Source: Myxococcales bacterium (GTDB lineage Bacteria > Myxococcota_A > Polyangia > Polyangiales > GCA-016699535). From it: a DNA stretch of 64,000 nucleotides. Each line of letters opens with the position of its first letter. The stretch's first letter is position 1. The translations under genes were made by a program, and so were the position numbers. Of the stretch, positions 8,347 to 16,401 are shown piece by piece. The notes below the pieces were generated by a model. It was given only the letters and a program-made list of their open reading frames with translations, was not told the origin of the DNA and did no database searches. The stretch covers positions 1,868,001-1,932,000 of the forward strand of contig CP064980.1 in NCBI GenBank assembly GCA_016699535.1, read 5' to 3'.

Positions 8347-10100
8347 ATGCAACGGGACCAAGGCGGTAGCCACCCTCCGGACCAATCGAAAGACGGCCAG
8401 GGAACCCCTTCAGCTTCGGAGCGCGCGGGTTCGACAGCGCCGTTTGAGGTGGAGACCGTACGTCCGCCAGATGCTACGGACACAAAACTCATTCATCAAC
8501 GCGATACGATTGAAGGTGTTGACGGCCACCACATTGAGATTCGTCTCTTTGGTGCAACAGATGTGGGTCTCGTTCGCGAACACAACGAAGACAATTTGCT
8601 GATTGCGGATCTCGACACCGGCAGAAAAGATTTTAAGGACGCTTCACTCCTAAGTCATGGCGTAGGCTCCAAAGGTACGATTCTAGCTGTGTGCGATGGA
8701 ATGGGCGGAGCGGCTGCGGGGAAGTTGCTAGCCAAATGGCCGTCGACATTATTTACGATTGCATGTCCGGCGCTCCAGAGCCCCAAGACCGGGACGTTTT
8801 TGCGAACCGTTTGGTCAAAGCCATGGTCCGAGCCGGTGAGCGTATCTTTCTTGAAGCGAGCAATAATCGCAATCGCCGTGGGATGGGAACCACCGGAACC
8901 GCTGCTGGACTAATCGACGATACCTTGTTTGTCGCTCAAGTGGGCGATAGCCGTGCTTATCTTTTACGTGATGGCAAATTGAGTCTTATCACTAAAGATC
9001 AATCGTTGGTTAACCAACTTATCGAAGCAGGTCAGCTCACCGAAGAGGAAGCTGAGGCCTTTGAGCACTCCAACATTATTTTGCAAGCGCTTGGCACTAC
9101 CGAAGAAGTTCAGGTGGACTTAACCTTTGCGCAACTTAGGCAGGCTGACCGCTTGCTTATTTGCTCTGATGGTCTTTCTGGCTTGGTGCACGATTCGGCC
9201 ATCGAGGAAATTCTTCATCAAGAAAAAGATCCTCGATTGGCTTGTGAAAAACTCATCAGGCTAGCCCACAGTGGCGGTGGCCATGACAACATTACGGTGA
9301 TTGTCGCAGATTTTTTTGGTCCCGGGCTTAAGTCTGCGGATGACAAGGCCGAAGTCCAGTATCAACAATATCCCTTGCCTCCCGACGTTGAACGTGAAGG
9401 GGTGCCTCAAACGCGAAAGCTTCGTGTTGATCGGGCTGCTGAAGCGACTGAGCCGATTGGCTTTCATGACACTGTACCGGTTTCCGGTGGCCCTGGCGTA
9501 CATCTGAAACGCTTGGGTGTATTTTTGATTTCAACGGCGCTGTTGGGCGGACTTGTTTTTTTGTTGATGCTTTCCTGGCCGAGTATTCATCGGCATTTCT
9601 TTCGGAATGCCGGTAAGAATGCTATTTCTTCGGGTGAATCGTCAACAATGAGACCACACGATCCGGCTGCTGAACTTGTCGAAGTACGAGTGCGGACGGA
9701 TGCCGAAGATGCGCTGCTCTATGTCGATGGTGAGCGTTACGGTGAACTGCCGGCTCAAGAAGATCTAAGCTTACTGTTTCCTCCTGGAGCCTATCGTTTC
9801 GAAGCGCGAAGCCGTGGCAGTGTCGTTGCTGCCACCCTTGTTACGGTGGAGCCCGGGGCTACTGCTGACGTTGCCCTCAACTTGCCAACAGGAGAAAGTA
9901 ACCAAGTTCGGCGAAACCAAGCGCCGGTGCTCCTTGAGCCTAACGCGAACCCAGAGCTTCAAGAAGTTCCTCCGGCTGAGCCCTACGATGAGGCTCCTCC
10001 CCAAGAGCAAACCCCAACCCTCGCCCCAGCGCCCCAGCGAGTGCCGCCTCGAGAGCAGCCCCCTGCTGAGTCCCCACCGTCCCCACCAGCTGAGCCTTAA
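8347..10100 (+). CDS. PP2C-family Ser/Thr phosphatase with membrane anchor and PEGA-like domain (frameshifted)
   Basis: A membrane-bound PP2C-type protein phosphatase read in two frames: 8347-8720 and then the frame of 8691-10100. The catalytic domain shows VGLVREHNEDNLLI, AVCDGMGGAAAG, VGDSRAYLLRDG and LLICSDGLSG, with the metal-binding aspartates present; GGHDNITVIV closes the domain. The frame breaks at the GGGG run 8718-8721; one more G gives AAAGEVASQMAVDIIYD. After the catalytic part comes a membrane helix (LGVFLISTALLGGLVFLLML), then a PEGA-like domain (VRVRTDAEDALLYVDGERYG) and a Pro/Glu-rich tail, presumably outside the cytoplasm. It lies between two FHA proteins in a compact gene run. 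Confidence 0.87.
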
Positions 10101-10112
10101 TCGAGGCCTGTG

Positions 10113-11450
10113 ATGATACGTATTCGTCAGAGTTTTGGAGTGCACGCAGGACGTGTGCTGGAATTTGATCAGGAAGTCGTTCGTTTTGGTCGCCTACCGG
10201 AGAGCGACGTTCCTTTTGATCCTAAAGTCGATCTTGATGCTTCGGGTCGTCATGCTGAAATCCGAAAAACGGTTGACGGCTTTCAGCTCGTTGATGTGGG
10301 CTCACGTAATGGCACTTTTCTAAACGGCGAGAATATCACGCAAGCGTTGCTTTCGGACGGTGATGAGATTGAGTTCGGAATCGGCGGTCCACGGGTTACG
10401 ATCGAAATTTCCGGACAAAGTTCCACCATGGCCACTCAAAGCGTGACCGACGACATGTTGGATGAAGCAACCTTGTTGGCCGAGCCATCGTCGGAAAAAA
10501 AAAGTCTAGCTGACGACGGTGCAACGAGCGTTTTCGATGAGAACGCCCGTACCACCGCCACGGCCTCGGAGCTGGATGTTGAACTCGCGCGAACACCGCT
10601 CAAAACGAAGCGCGTTTCGGCCTGGAAGAAGCCACACGCCTTGCTCGCTGTGTTTTTGTTGTTCTGTCTTGTGCTTGCTGTTGGACTTTTTTTCTATGTG
10701 AAAAATCAACGGCAGACGGAGCTCTCTTTAGCCAAAAACGGCGAGCTCAAAGAAGCGCAGCTGAGTCCTGAGCAAATCGAACAGCGCTATATTAAAGCCA
10801 TGTTTGCTATCGTCGAGCAGAATGCCAATAAACAAGTTGGCTTGGTATGCACCGCGTTTGCTGTGCGCTCGGATCTGCTCGCAACTGCCGCTCACTGTCT
10901 TAGTGCGGTTGAAGAAGCAGCGGCTCGTGGCTCGGCTTTTCATGTTGCGCCGTGTGCAAGCAACAATGGTCCAAAGGCAGCCATTGTTCGTATGTGGCGT
11001 CATCCCGAATTTATGCTTTCCGGGGTTCGGCCTTCGGCCAATATCGGCATCGTGCAGGTCGATCGACAGATTGATAGCCATCTGAAGATTGCCGATGCTA
11101 AGACACTGGCCGGACTTCAAGCTGGAGTGCCCCTCTTTTTGTTTGCGGCGGGCTCAATCGGTGAAATCAGTAGCGGGAAACTTTATTCAAGCAAACTCGA
11201 GTCCCTGTCCGAAAAACGCGAGCCGAAAAACAAACTTGGAGTCACCGTTCTAAACTACAACGCTGTTCTTCCGCCCAGTGCCGGTGGCAGCCCCGTGTTA
11301 GATTCCGCCGGCCGTGTGCTTGGCGTGCACGTAGCCAGTCTAGGTGCCCTCGTCGCGGGAATGGCCGCAACGGAGCGTCCTACCGAAGGCTATACCTATG
11401 GAATTCGGGTTGATGCGCTCCAGGAGCTGCTTCTTGGCTTAGGTCGCTAA
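10113..11450 (+). CDS. FHA domain - membrane helix - trypsin-like serine protease
   Basis: A 445-residue protein combining phosphopeptide binding with proteolysis. An N-terminal FHA domain (RFGRLPESDV, ASGRHAEIRK, DVGSRNGTFLNG) is followed by an acidic linker and one membrane helix (LLAVFLLFCLVLAVGLFFYV at about residue 175). The C-terminal half is a chymotrypsin-fold protease: His in LLATAAHCLS, Asp in ANIGIVQVD, Ser in PPSAGGSPVLD. Topology predicts FHA inside and protease in the periplasm, so it could pass a phosphorylation signal to an outside cleavage event (inference). GTG 10110 is an alternative start; ATG 10113 has GAGG at better spacing. It starts 12 bp after the phosphatase stop. 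Confidence 0.87.
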   Translation: MIRIRQSFGVHAGRVLEFDQEVVRFGRLPESDVPFDPKVDLDASGRHAEIRKTVDGFQLVDVGSRNGTFLNGENITQALLSDGDEIEFGIGGPRVTIEISGQSSTMATQSVTDDMLDEATLLAEPSSEKKSLADDGATSVFDENARTTATASELDVELARTPLKTKRVSAWKKPHALLAVFLLFCLVLAVGLFFYVKNQRQTELSLAKNGELKEAQLSPEQIEQRYIKAMFAIVEQNANKQVGLVCTAFAVRSDLLATAAHCLSAVEEAAARGSAFHVAPCASNNGPKAAIVRMWRHPEFMLSGVRPSANIGIVQVDRQIDSHLKIADAKTLAGLQAGVPLFLFAAGSIGEISSGKLYSSKLESLSEKREPKNKLGVTVLNYNAVLPPSAGGSPVLDSAGRVLGVHVASLGALVAGMAATERPTEGYTYGIRVDALQELLLGLGR

Positions 11451-11550
11451 GGGACTGGGCGAAATTCAGGTTACAACCTGGTTTAACGGTATTTCTTCAA
11501 CTCCGGTTCGAAAACTTGACGGAGGGATCATCCCAGCGGACAGTGTAGGT

Positions 11551-12132
11551 ATGTTTACTACAGGTGGTCGTGTTACTGACATTGTGGGTCTTTATCGTTA
11601 CCGAGGGCAATATCCTGCTGCAGTACGTGCCGTGCGCAGTCGGGCTCCAGAGCAACGTCGCTGGCGTTGGGCTGTGGCGGGAATTACCGAGAGCGCGGGC
11701 GCTTTGCTTGGAAAACAGCGTCGTTTTGTAGTCGAGCCTGTGCGTGAAATGGTGCTTGATATGCAGGATGATTCACTTCGCAGCCAAGTGGTGCTTGACG
11801 CCTGGCAGCGCGGCGTGGATCTCGATCGCGGCGAAGTGCTTCCAGAACACAACACCTGGGACCTACGACGCAAAGCGTTTTTGAAAAATCTCTACCTCGA
11901 GAGCTTGGAGCCTTGGATTCATCTTCCCAAGGATGGCTTTGCCCCAGTTACGCTTGCGCCGGTGATTCTTGCCGCAAAAGATCGGGCGCAACTTGATCGC
12001 AGTCATGCGGCTCGGCTCACTGCTTTTCTTGATGATGAAGAAAGCGGTCGTGGCGAAGTGCGAAGTCGCGTTGCAAACTATCTTGAAAACGCGCGTCGCT
12101 GGGACGAGTTTAGTGTATCTTTGTGTAACTGA
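11551..12132 (+). CDS. Hypothetical protein (start uncertain)
   Basis: A protein of at least 193 residues that I do not recognise. It is rich in Arg, Leu and Glu and looks soluble and helical, with no signal peptide. The frame is open upstream of the ATG as far as 11443 and the extra sequence reads like coding DNA (GEIQVTTWFNGI, KLDGGIIPADSVGMF), yet it has no ATG, GTG or TTG there. The true start may be a rare codon such as CTG 11455, just after the AAGGGA of the intergenic region, or an undetected base error may hide it. It sits 9 bp before the PFK-2/FBPase-2 gene and is probably co-transcribed with the FHA/PP2C genes. Confidence 0.7.
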   Translation: MFTTGGRVTDIVGLYRYRGQYPAAVRAVRSRAPEQRRWRWAVAGITESAGALLGKQRRFVVEPVREMVLDMQDDSLRSQVVLDAWQRGVDLDRGEVLPEHNTWDLRRKAFLKNLYLESLEPWIHLPKDGFAPVTLAPVILAAKDRAQLDRSHAARLTAFLDDEESGRGEVRSRVANYLENARRWDEFSVSLCN

Positions 12133-12141
12133 ACGAATACC

Positions 12142-13407
12142 GTGAGTCCAAACACCAGCCATCCACCGCCTCCGATAATTCAGCGCAAACTTGTGTTTGT
12201 GATGGTGGGTCTACCTGCGCGCGGAAAAACGCATATCGCGCAAAAACTTGGACGCTACATCAGCTGGCTAGGTTATGAAAGCAAGGTTTTTAATGTGGGT
12301 GAGTATCGCCGCCGGCAAACGGGTGGCGGACAGTCTCATGAGTTTTTCAGCGGTGATAATGCCGATGGCTCGGCGCAGCGCAGGCAGATTGCAATGGCCG
12401 CGCTTGATGACCTTGAAGTTTGGTTTAAATTGCGCGGCGGAGTCGCCATCTATGATGCAACGAATTCGACCAAAGAACGTCGAAAGCTTGTTCTCGATCG
12501 CTGCCAGAGCCTGGGCGCACACGTCGTCTTTATTGAATCGATCTGTGACGATCAAGACGTGATTGAAAACAACATTCGTGAAACGAAATTGCGCTCGCCG
12601 GACTATGTGGGTTTCGATGAAGAAGAAGCAGTGCGAGACTTTCGTGCGCGCATAGCTCATTATGAAAAAGCTTACGAAACCATCGATGAAAACGTCCTTA
12701 GTTTTATCAAGCTCATCAATGGGGGCCGCAGAGTTGTCATCAACAACATTGATGGCTATTTGCCATCGCGTGTCGTTTATTTTCTGATGAATATTCACAC
12801 CGTACCGCGTCCCATCTGGCTTTTGCGTCACGGCGAGAGCATCGACAACGTAGAAAATCGTATTGGCGGAGACTCGGAACTGAGCCCGTTTGGCGAGAGT
12901 TTTTCAAAAAATCTACCTGGTTTTTTTAAATCACAGCATATCCCTTCGGACTCCTGCGTGCTTTGGACAAGCACGCTTAAGCGTAGCGTACAGACGGCGA
13001 AGTTTCTCGACGGGAAAAAAATCCAATGGCGCTTGCTCAATGAAATCGATGCTGGCGCGTGTGATGGTTTGCGCTACGAAGACATGGAACACGATATGCT
13101 CGAAGAGTATCGCGCCAGGCAAGCTGAAAAATTTGTCTATCGTTATCCGAACGGTGAAAGTTACTTCGACTTGGTTGAGCGCCTAGAGCCGATGATTCCA
13201 GAGCTTGAACGTGTGCGTCGTCCGTTGATTATTATTTCTCACCAGGCAGTGAGTCGTGTGCTCTACGCTTATCTTATGGGCAAAGCCAAAGAGGTATGCC
13301 CCCATCTGTCTATTCCTCTGCACACCCTGATTGAACTAAGGCCTACAGCGTATGGTTACGATGAAAGTCGGCACACTTTAAGCAGTGATACCGAAGGCCA
13401 ACCCTGA
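12142..13407 (+). CDS. Bifunctional 6-phosphofructo-2-kinase/fructose-2,6-bisphosphatase-like protein
   Basis: A 421-residue protein with the full domain order of the eukaryotic PFKFB enzymes, which make and destroy fructose 2,6-bisphosphate. The kinase domain has the P-loop GLPARGKT (residues 23-30), KVFNVGEYRR, AIYDATNSTKERR and SPDYV. The linker VVYFLMNIH leads to the phosphatase domain: RHGE (His230), RIGGDSELSPFG, NEIDAG (Glu301), YRYPNGESY and SHQAV (His367). All key catalytic residues are present, so both activities are expected. Start is GTG 12142, 9 bp after the previous gene. The enzyme is classical in eukaryotes and rarely discussed in bacteria, and here it ends a gene run of FHA and PP2C signalling proteins. 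Confidence 0.9.
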   Translation: MSPNTSHPPPPIIQRKLVFVMVGLPARGKTHIAQKLGRYISWLGYESKVFNVGEYRRRQTGGGQSHEFFSGDNADGSAQRRQIAMAALDDLEVWFKLRGGVAIYDATNSTKERRKLVLDRCQSLGAHVVFIESICDDQDVIENNIRETKLRSPDYVGFDEEEAVRDFRARIAHYEKAYETIDENVLSFIKLINGGRRVVINNIDGYLPSRVVYFLMNIHTVPRPIWLLRHGESIDNVENRIGGDSELSPFGESFSKNLPGFFKSQHIPSDSCVLWTSTLKRSVQTAKFLDGKKIQWRLLNEIDAGACDGLRYEDMEHDMLEEYRARQAEKFVYRYPNGESYFDLVERLEPMIPELERVRRPLIIISHQAVSRVLYAYLMGKAKEVCPHLSIPLHTLIELRPTAYGYDESRHTLSSDTEGQP

Positions 13408-13441
13408 AGTCGAGGCAGCATGATCTGCCGAGCGCTGAAAT

Positions 13442-13485
13442 GACAAAACTGGCATGTTTTATGCGAAAAATATGCCAGTTTTGTC
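13442..13485. terminator. Long near-perfect hairpin between convergent genes
   Basis: Arms GACAAAACTGGCAT (13442-13455) and ATGCCAGTTTTGTC (13472-13485) are perfectly complementary. The pairing continues inward through one G-T and four T-A pairs to a 6-base loop, giving a stem of about 19 bp. It lies in the gap between the PFKFB gene and the convergent cyclophilin gene, so a bidirectional terminator is the simplest reading. A longer-range operator or RNA-processing role is also possible. Confidence 0.6.
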
Positions 13486-13534
13486 GTTAAGTGAGCTGTT
13501 TAAATGACAGTCTTGTCAACCTCAGAGCTGGTAT

Positions 13535-13972
13535 TCAAGCTGTTTCAATGCGCACGGTGGTCATTTTTTCTCCACCCTTCATGCTTGTTACTGCGGAAAG
13601 GCCGCTCGTGACTTTGCCAAAGACCGTGTGAACGCCATTGAGATGCGGCTGTGGAGCATGGCAAATAAAGAACTGGCTTCCGCCGGTGTTCGGGCCGCGG
13701 TGCGCCATGGAAAGCGAGCCTGCTTCATGCTTGTGTGGATTGCTGGGACCGGTCTCACAAGGAATGGTGTAGCCAGGGCCACCCGAGCCTGTGCCATCGG
13801 GACAGCCGCCTTGTGACATGAAACCCGAAATCACACGGTGGAAACTTAGGCCGTCGTAATATTTTTCAGAGGCAAGTTTTTCAAAGTTGGCCACGGTTTT
13901 AGGTGCCTCTTTGTCAAACAACTCAATTTCGATTTTATCCCCACTATCAAGCTCAATCACCGCACGTTTCAT
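13535..13972 (-). CDS. Cyclophilin-type peptidyl-prolyl cis-trans isomerase
   Basis: A 145-residue single-domain cyclophilin that speeds proline isomerisation during protein folding. Family signatures are YYDGLSFHRVISGFMSQGG, in which the FHRV Arg is catalytic, GPGYTIPCE, GSLSMAHRGPNTGGSQFFI (the Q-F-F active-site motif) and LNGVHTVFGKV. It has no signal peptide, so it should act in the cytoplasm. ATG 13972 is preceded by AGGGAG; the frame is open to 14008, but that longer start lacks support. Confidence 0.93.
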   Translation of the reverse strand: MKRAVIELDSGDKIEIELFDKEAPKTVANFEKLASEKYYDGLSFHRVISGFMSQGGCPDGTGSGGPGYTIPCETGPSNPHKHEAGSLSMAHRGPNTGGSQFFICHAPQPHLNGVHTVFGKVTSGLSAVTSMKGGEKMTTVRIETA

Positions 13973-14241
13973 GGCAAAACTCCCTTCGTTGTGCGCGCAA
14001 ATGAACACACCGCAGCCTTTGTTGTCAAACCTTGTTTATGGCGGATGCCATTCGTCGTGTGCTTATGGTCTTTGGTGCGTGATGTAGGACAGCTTTACTG
14101 AGGACTTTTGCTCGCAGCCGCTGGGGTCTTGCTCGTCTTTTTTGTAGCAGGCATCACTTATCCTATCCAAAATCATTGAAAAATCTTCATTTGCCTTGGC
14201 TGGCCCGTCTCTTGCAAACGGTTGCAGCAGGGAGATTTGAT

Positions 14242-14694
14242 ATGAGCTTTTCAAAAAACACTCGATTGAACTTAGGGATATGCATCGCGGCAACGGCAAG
14301 CTTATTTGGAAGTGCTTGCGCCATGCAAGCCAGTGACCTTGACAGTCAAAGTGGTGCCAGCAACGCAGCTTATATTTCTCCCAATGCTTATCAATATTGC
14401 CAAGGTTTAGTGGATTACGTGCAGAGCAATATGGGTTTGATTCGCAGTAGTGCATCGCTCAACGCTGCTCTTGGAGCGACACTTGAAACAATTAATGTGA
14501 CCATGCCTGCGCAGCCAGAAGGCGGATCAATGGCTACTTTGTGCGAACAAAACCCTCAAATAAATGAAAGCGACCCTGAACTTTGCGCAAATGCCATAAA
14601 AAACCAGCAGCAAGCCGTCGAGCTTATGCAGGACATTGGGTTCTATGAAACCATTGGTGAGGGCTTTGGACAATCTGGCCACGATTGGATCTAG
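14242..14694 (+). CDS. Putative lipoprotein, N-terminal part (ends at in-frame TAG)
   Basis: A 150-residue exported protein with a hydrophobic signal (LGICIAATASLFGSACA) and a cysteine that probably carries lipid, although the box G-S-A-C is weak. ATG 14242 follows GGAGATTTGAT. The rest is Gln/Asn-rich with no recognised domain. The stop TAG at 14692-14694 is in the same frame as the next open stretch (14713-15345), and only six codons separate them. The two are therefore probably one gene interrupted by a nonsense codon or a base error. Read separately, this half would be a short lipoprotein of unknown role. Confidence 0.65.
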   Translation: MSFSKNTRLNLGICIAATASLFGSACAMQASDLDSQSGASNAAYISPNAYQYCQGLVDYVQSNMGLIRSSASLNAALGATLETINVTMPAQPEGGSMATLCEQNPQINESDPELCANAIKNQQQAVELMQDIGFYETIGEGFGQSGHDWI

Positions 14695-14712
14695 ACGCGC
14701 GCCATAGCACCG

Positions 14713-15345
14713 ATGAATTTATTGCCGGGTCCTATCGGCAAGGGCACTCTGACATTGGAGTGGGGGTCTGGTGACGAAGGCTTGCTCTTTAACGTTTCGC
14801 TTAAAAAGCTAACTTTTCTCAGTGAAGAGAGTTTTATAAACCCTGGCGGTCAATTGCTGGAGTGCCCGAATCCTTATCCTTGTCTTGAGACTGAAGCCGA
14901 AGATACAGGAACGCCCATAGCCTTTGCCGAGAATGATATTTTTGAGAAAGTAAGCGTATCGCGTGCACTTTCTTCTGGTGATGTCGATAACTTTTATGTT
15001 TTGGGCTTTGAGGATAGCGCTCTGACAGCGGGTAACCCAACAATACATGCGCGTATTAAAGGTCTTCCAGCTGAGGTAGCTAGCGAGGTGTCGCTGTCGA
15101 TCGATTACCAATGCGATGAAGGAAACAATCCGGCAACTAAAACCGCAATTCCCCTTTCGAATGGTAATCTTTTGAATTCAGCGCAAACGCTTTCCGTTTC
15201 GTCTTCCGCCAACTGCACTGGCAGCTTTTCGAATCCCGTGACGAAAGATTCAGGAGATTTCATCGTGACAGTTAAGGCTTCAGAAAGCCTAACAATGTGT
15301 CTGAACTACACCTTGGAAGTGAGTTCTGTCCCTCTGACACTTTAA
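14713..15345 (+). CDS. Secreted-type hypothetical protein, probable continuation of upstream lipoprotein
   Basis: A 210-residue open stretch in the same frame as the lipoprotein ending at 14694. It has no signal peptide of its own, yet its composition is that of an extracytoplasmic beta-rich protein with paired cysteines (LLECPNPYPCLETE, CDEGNN, ANCTG, MCLNYT). The stretch ENDIFEKVSVSRALSSGD leading to VDNFYVL resembles the PPC-type beta-sandwich found at the ends of secreted bacterial proteins; this is a weak likeness. The lack of its own export signal supports fusion with the upstream half. Its end lies 12 bp from the convergent PilT-like gene. Confidence 0.6.
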   Translation: MNLLPGPIGKGTLTLEWGSGDEGLLFNVSLKKLTFLSEESFINPGGQLLECPNPYPCLETEAEDTGTPIAFAENDIFEKVSVSRALSSGDVDNFYVLGFEDSALTAGNPTIHARIKGLPAEVASEVSLSIDYQCDEGNNPATKTAIPLSNGNLLNSAQTLSVSSSANCTGSFSNPVTKDSGDFIVTVKASESLTMCLNYTLEVSSVPLTL

Positions 15346-15357
15346 TTAGTTAGGGCA

Positions 15358-16398
15358 CTAAGACATTGCAGCGCGGGCGGTCTCGACGGTGATTTTGCCG
15401 GCTTTGACCAGTTCTTTGAGGTGCATTTCAAAGGTTTGCATGCCGTAAGGATGGGTGCCGCGCTCCATGACGTCTTTGAGAGGCGGGTTGTTGGAAGGGT
15501 TGCGAATGGTTTCCCGGGCGGTGCCAGTCATGACCAATATCTCGCAGGCGAGAATCAAGCCTTGTCCGTCGGCGCGCGGCAATAGACGTTGTGCGATAAT
15601 ACCTTTGAGATTGTCGGCAAAACGTTCGCGCGTTTCTTGAGAGTCCTGGCCACTGGAAAGCGACAGAACACGTCCCACGGTGCGAGCAACGTCCGGTGTG
15701 TGCAAGGTTGAGAGCAGTAAGTGACCGGTTTCAGCGGCTTTGAGGCCAATGTCCATGGTCTCTTCGTCACGAATTTCACCGACAAGGATCACGTCGGGAT
15801 CTTGGCGCAGTGCGCCGCGCAAAGCCGTGCCAAAATCGCTGGTGTCGATGCCGATTTCGCGTTGCGAGACACAACTCAGCGCATCTTGGTGCAAAAACTC
15901 AAGTGGGTCTTCGACGGTGACGATGTGCATGCGTCTGCTGCGGTTCAGATGCCCAACCATGGCGGCTAGGGTAGAGGATTTCCCGTTACCTGCAGCGCCG
16001 CAGACCAAGATCATCCCGCGTTCGAGTTCTGCAAGACGCTGGATCACCGGTGGCAAACCGAGGTCTTCGAAGACCGGTATCTTCAGAGCAATCGAGCGCA
16101 TGGCCAAAGCCAGCGAACCTTTTTGCCGAAACACGTTGACGCGATAGCGACCCAAGCCTTCAATCGAATAGGCGGTATCAAACTGGTGCAGCGCATCGTA
16201 GTTGCCATCAAAGGTGGTTCGCCTAAGCACAAGCTCGGCTAAGATGCGAGTTTGCTCAGGCACCAAAGCATCGCTTTGCAAATAGTGAATATCCCCTGCC
16301 ACACGAAAAGCTGGAGGCTGACCCACTTTGAGCAATATATCGCTTGCTTTGTGTTGCGCGCCGGCTTTTAGAATCGCGTGGAAAGTCGCTTCATCCAT
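15358..16398 (-). CDS. PilT-like type IV pilus retraction ATPase (paralogue 1)
   Basis: A 346-residue AAA-type secretion ATPase of the PilT/PilU group, which disassembles type IV pili at the inner membrane. Visible motifs are the N-terminal HKASDILLKVGQPPAFRV, a Walker A variant GAAGNGKSST (residues ~138-147), the acidic Asp box IVTVEDPLE, Walker B DVILVGEIRDEETM and the His box HLLLSTLHT. It differs from the second copy at 44026-45153, which has the standard GPTGSGKST. It lies 3 bp downstream of a SPOR-domain gene, not among other pil genes. PilU-like or accessory motor function is plausible but not shown. Confidence 0.9.
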   Translation of the reverse strand: MDEATFHAILKAGAQHKASDILLKVGQPPAFRVAGDIHYLQSDALVPEQTRILAELVLRRTTFDGNYDALHQFDTAYSIEGLGRYRVNVFRQKGSLALAMRSIALKIPVFEDLGLPPVIQRLAELERGMILVCGAAGNGKSSTLAAMVGHLNRSRRMHIVTVEDPLEFLHQDALSCVSQREIGIDTSDFGTALRGALRQDPDVILVGEIRDEETMDIGLKAAETGHLLLSTLHTPDVARTVGRVLSLSSGQDSQETRERFADNLKGIIAQRLLPRADGQGLILACEILVMTGTARETIRNPSNNPPLKDVMERGTHPYGMQTFEMHLKELVKAGKITVETARAAMS

Positions 16399-16401
16399 AG
16401 T

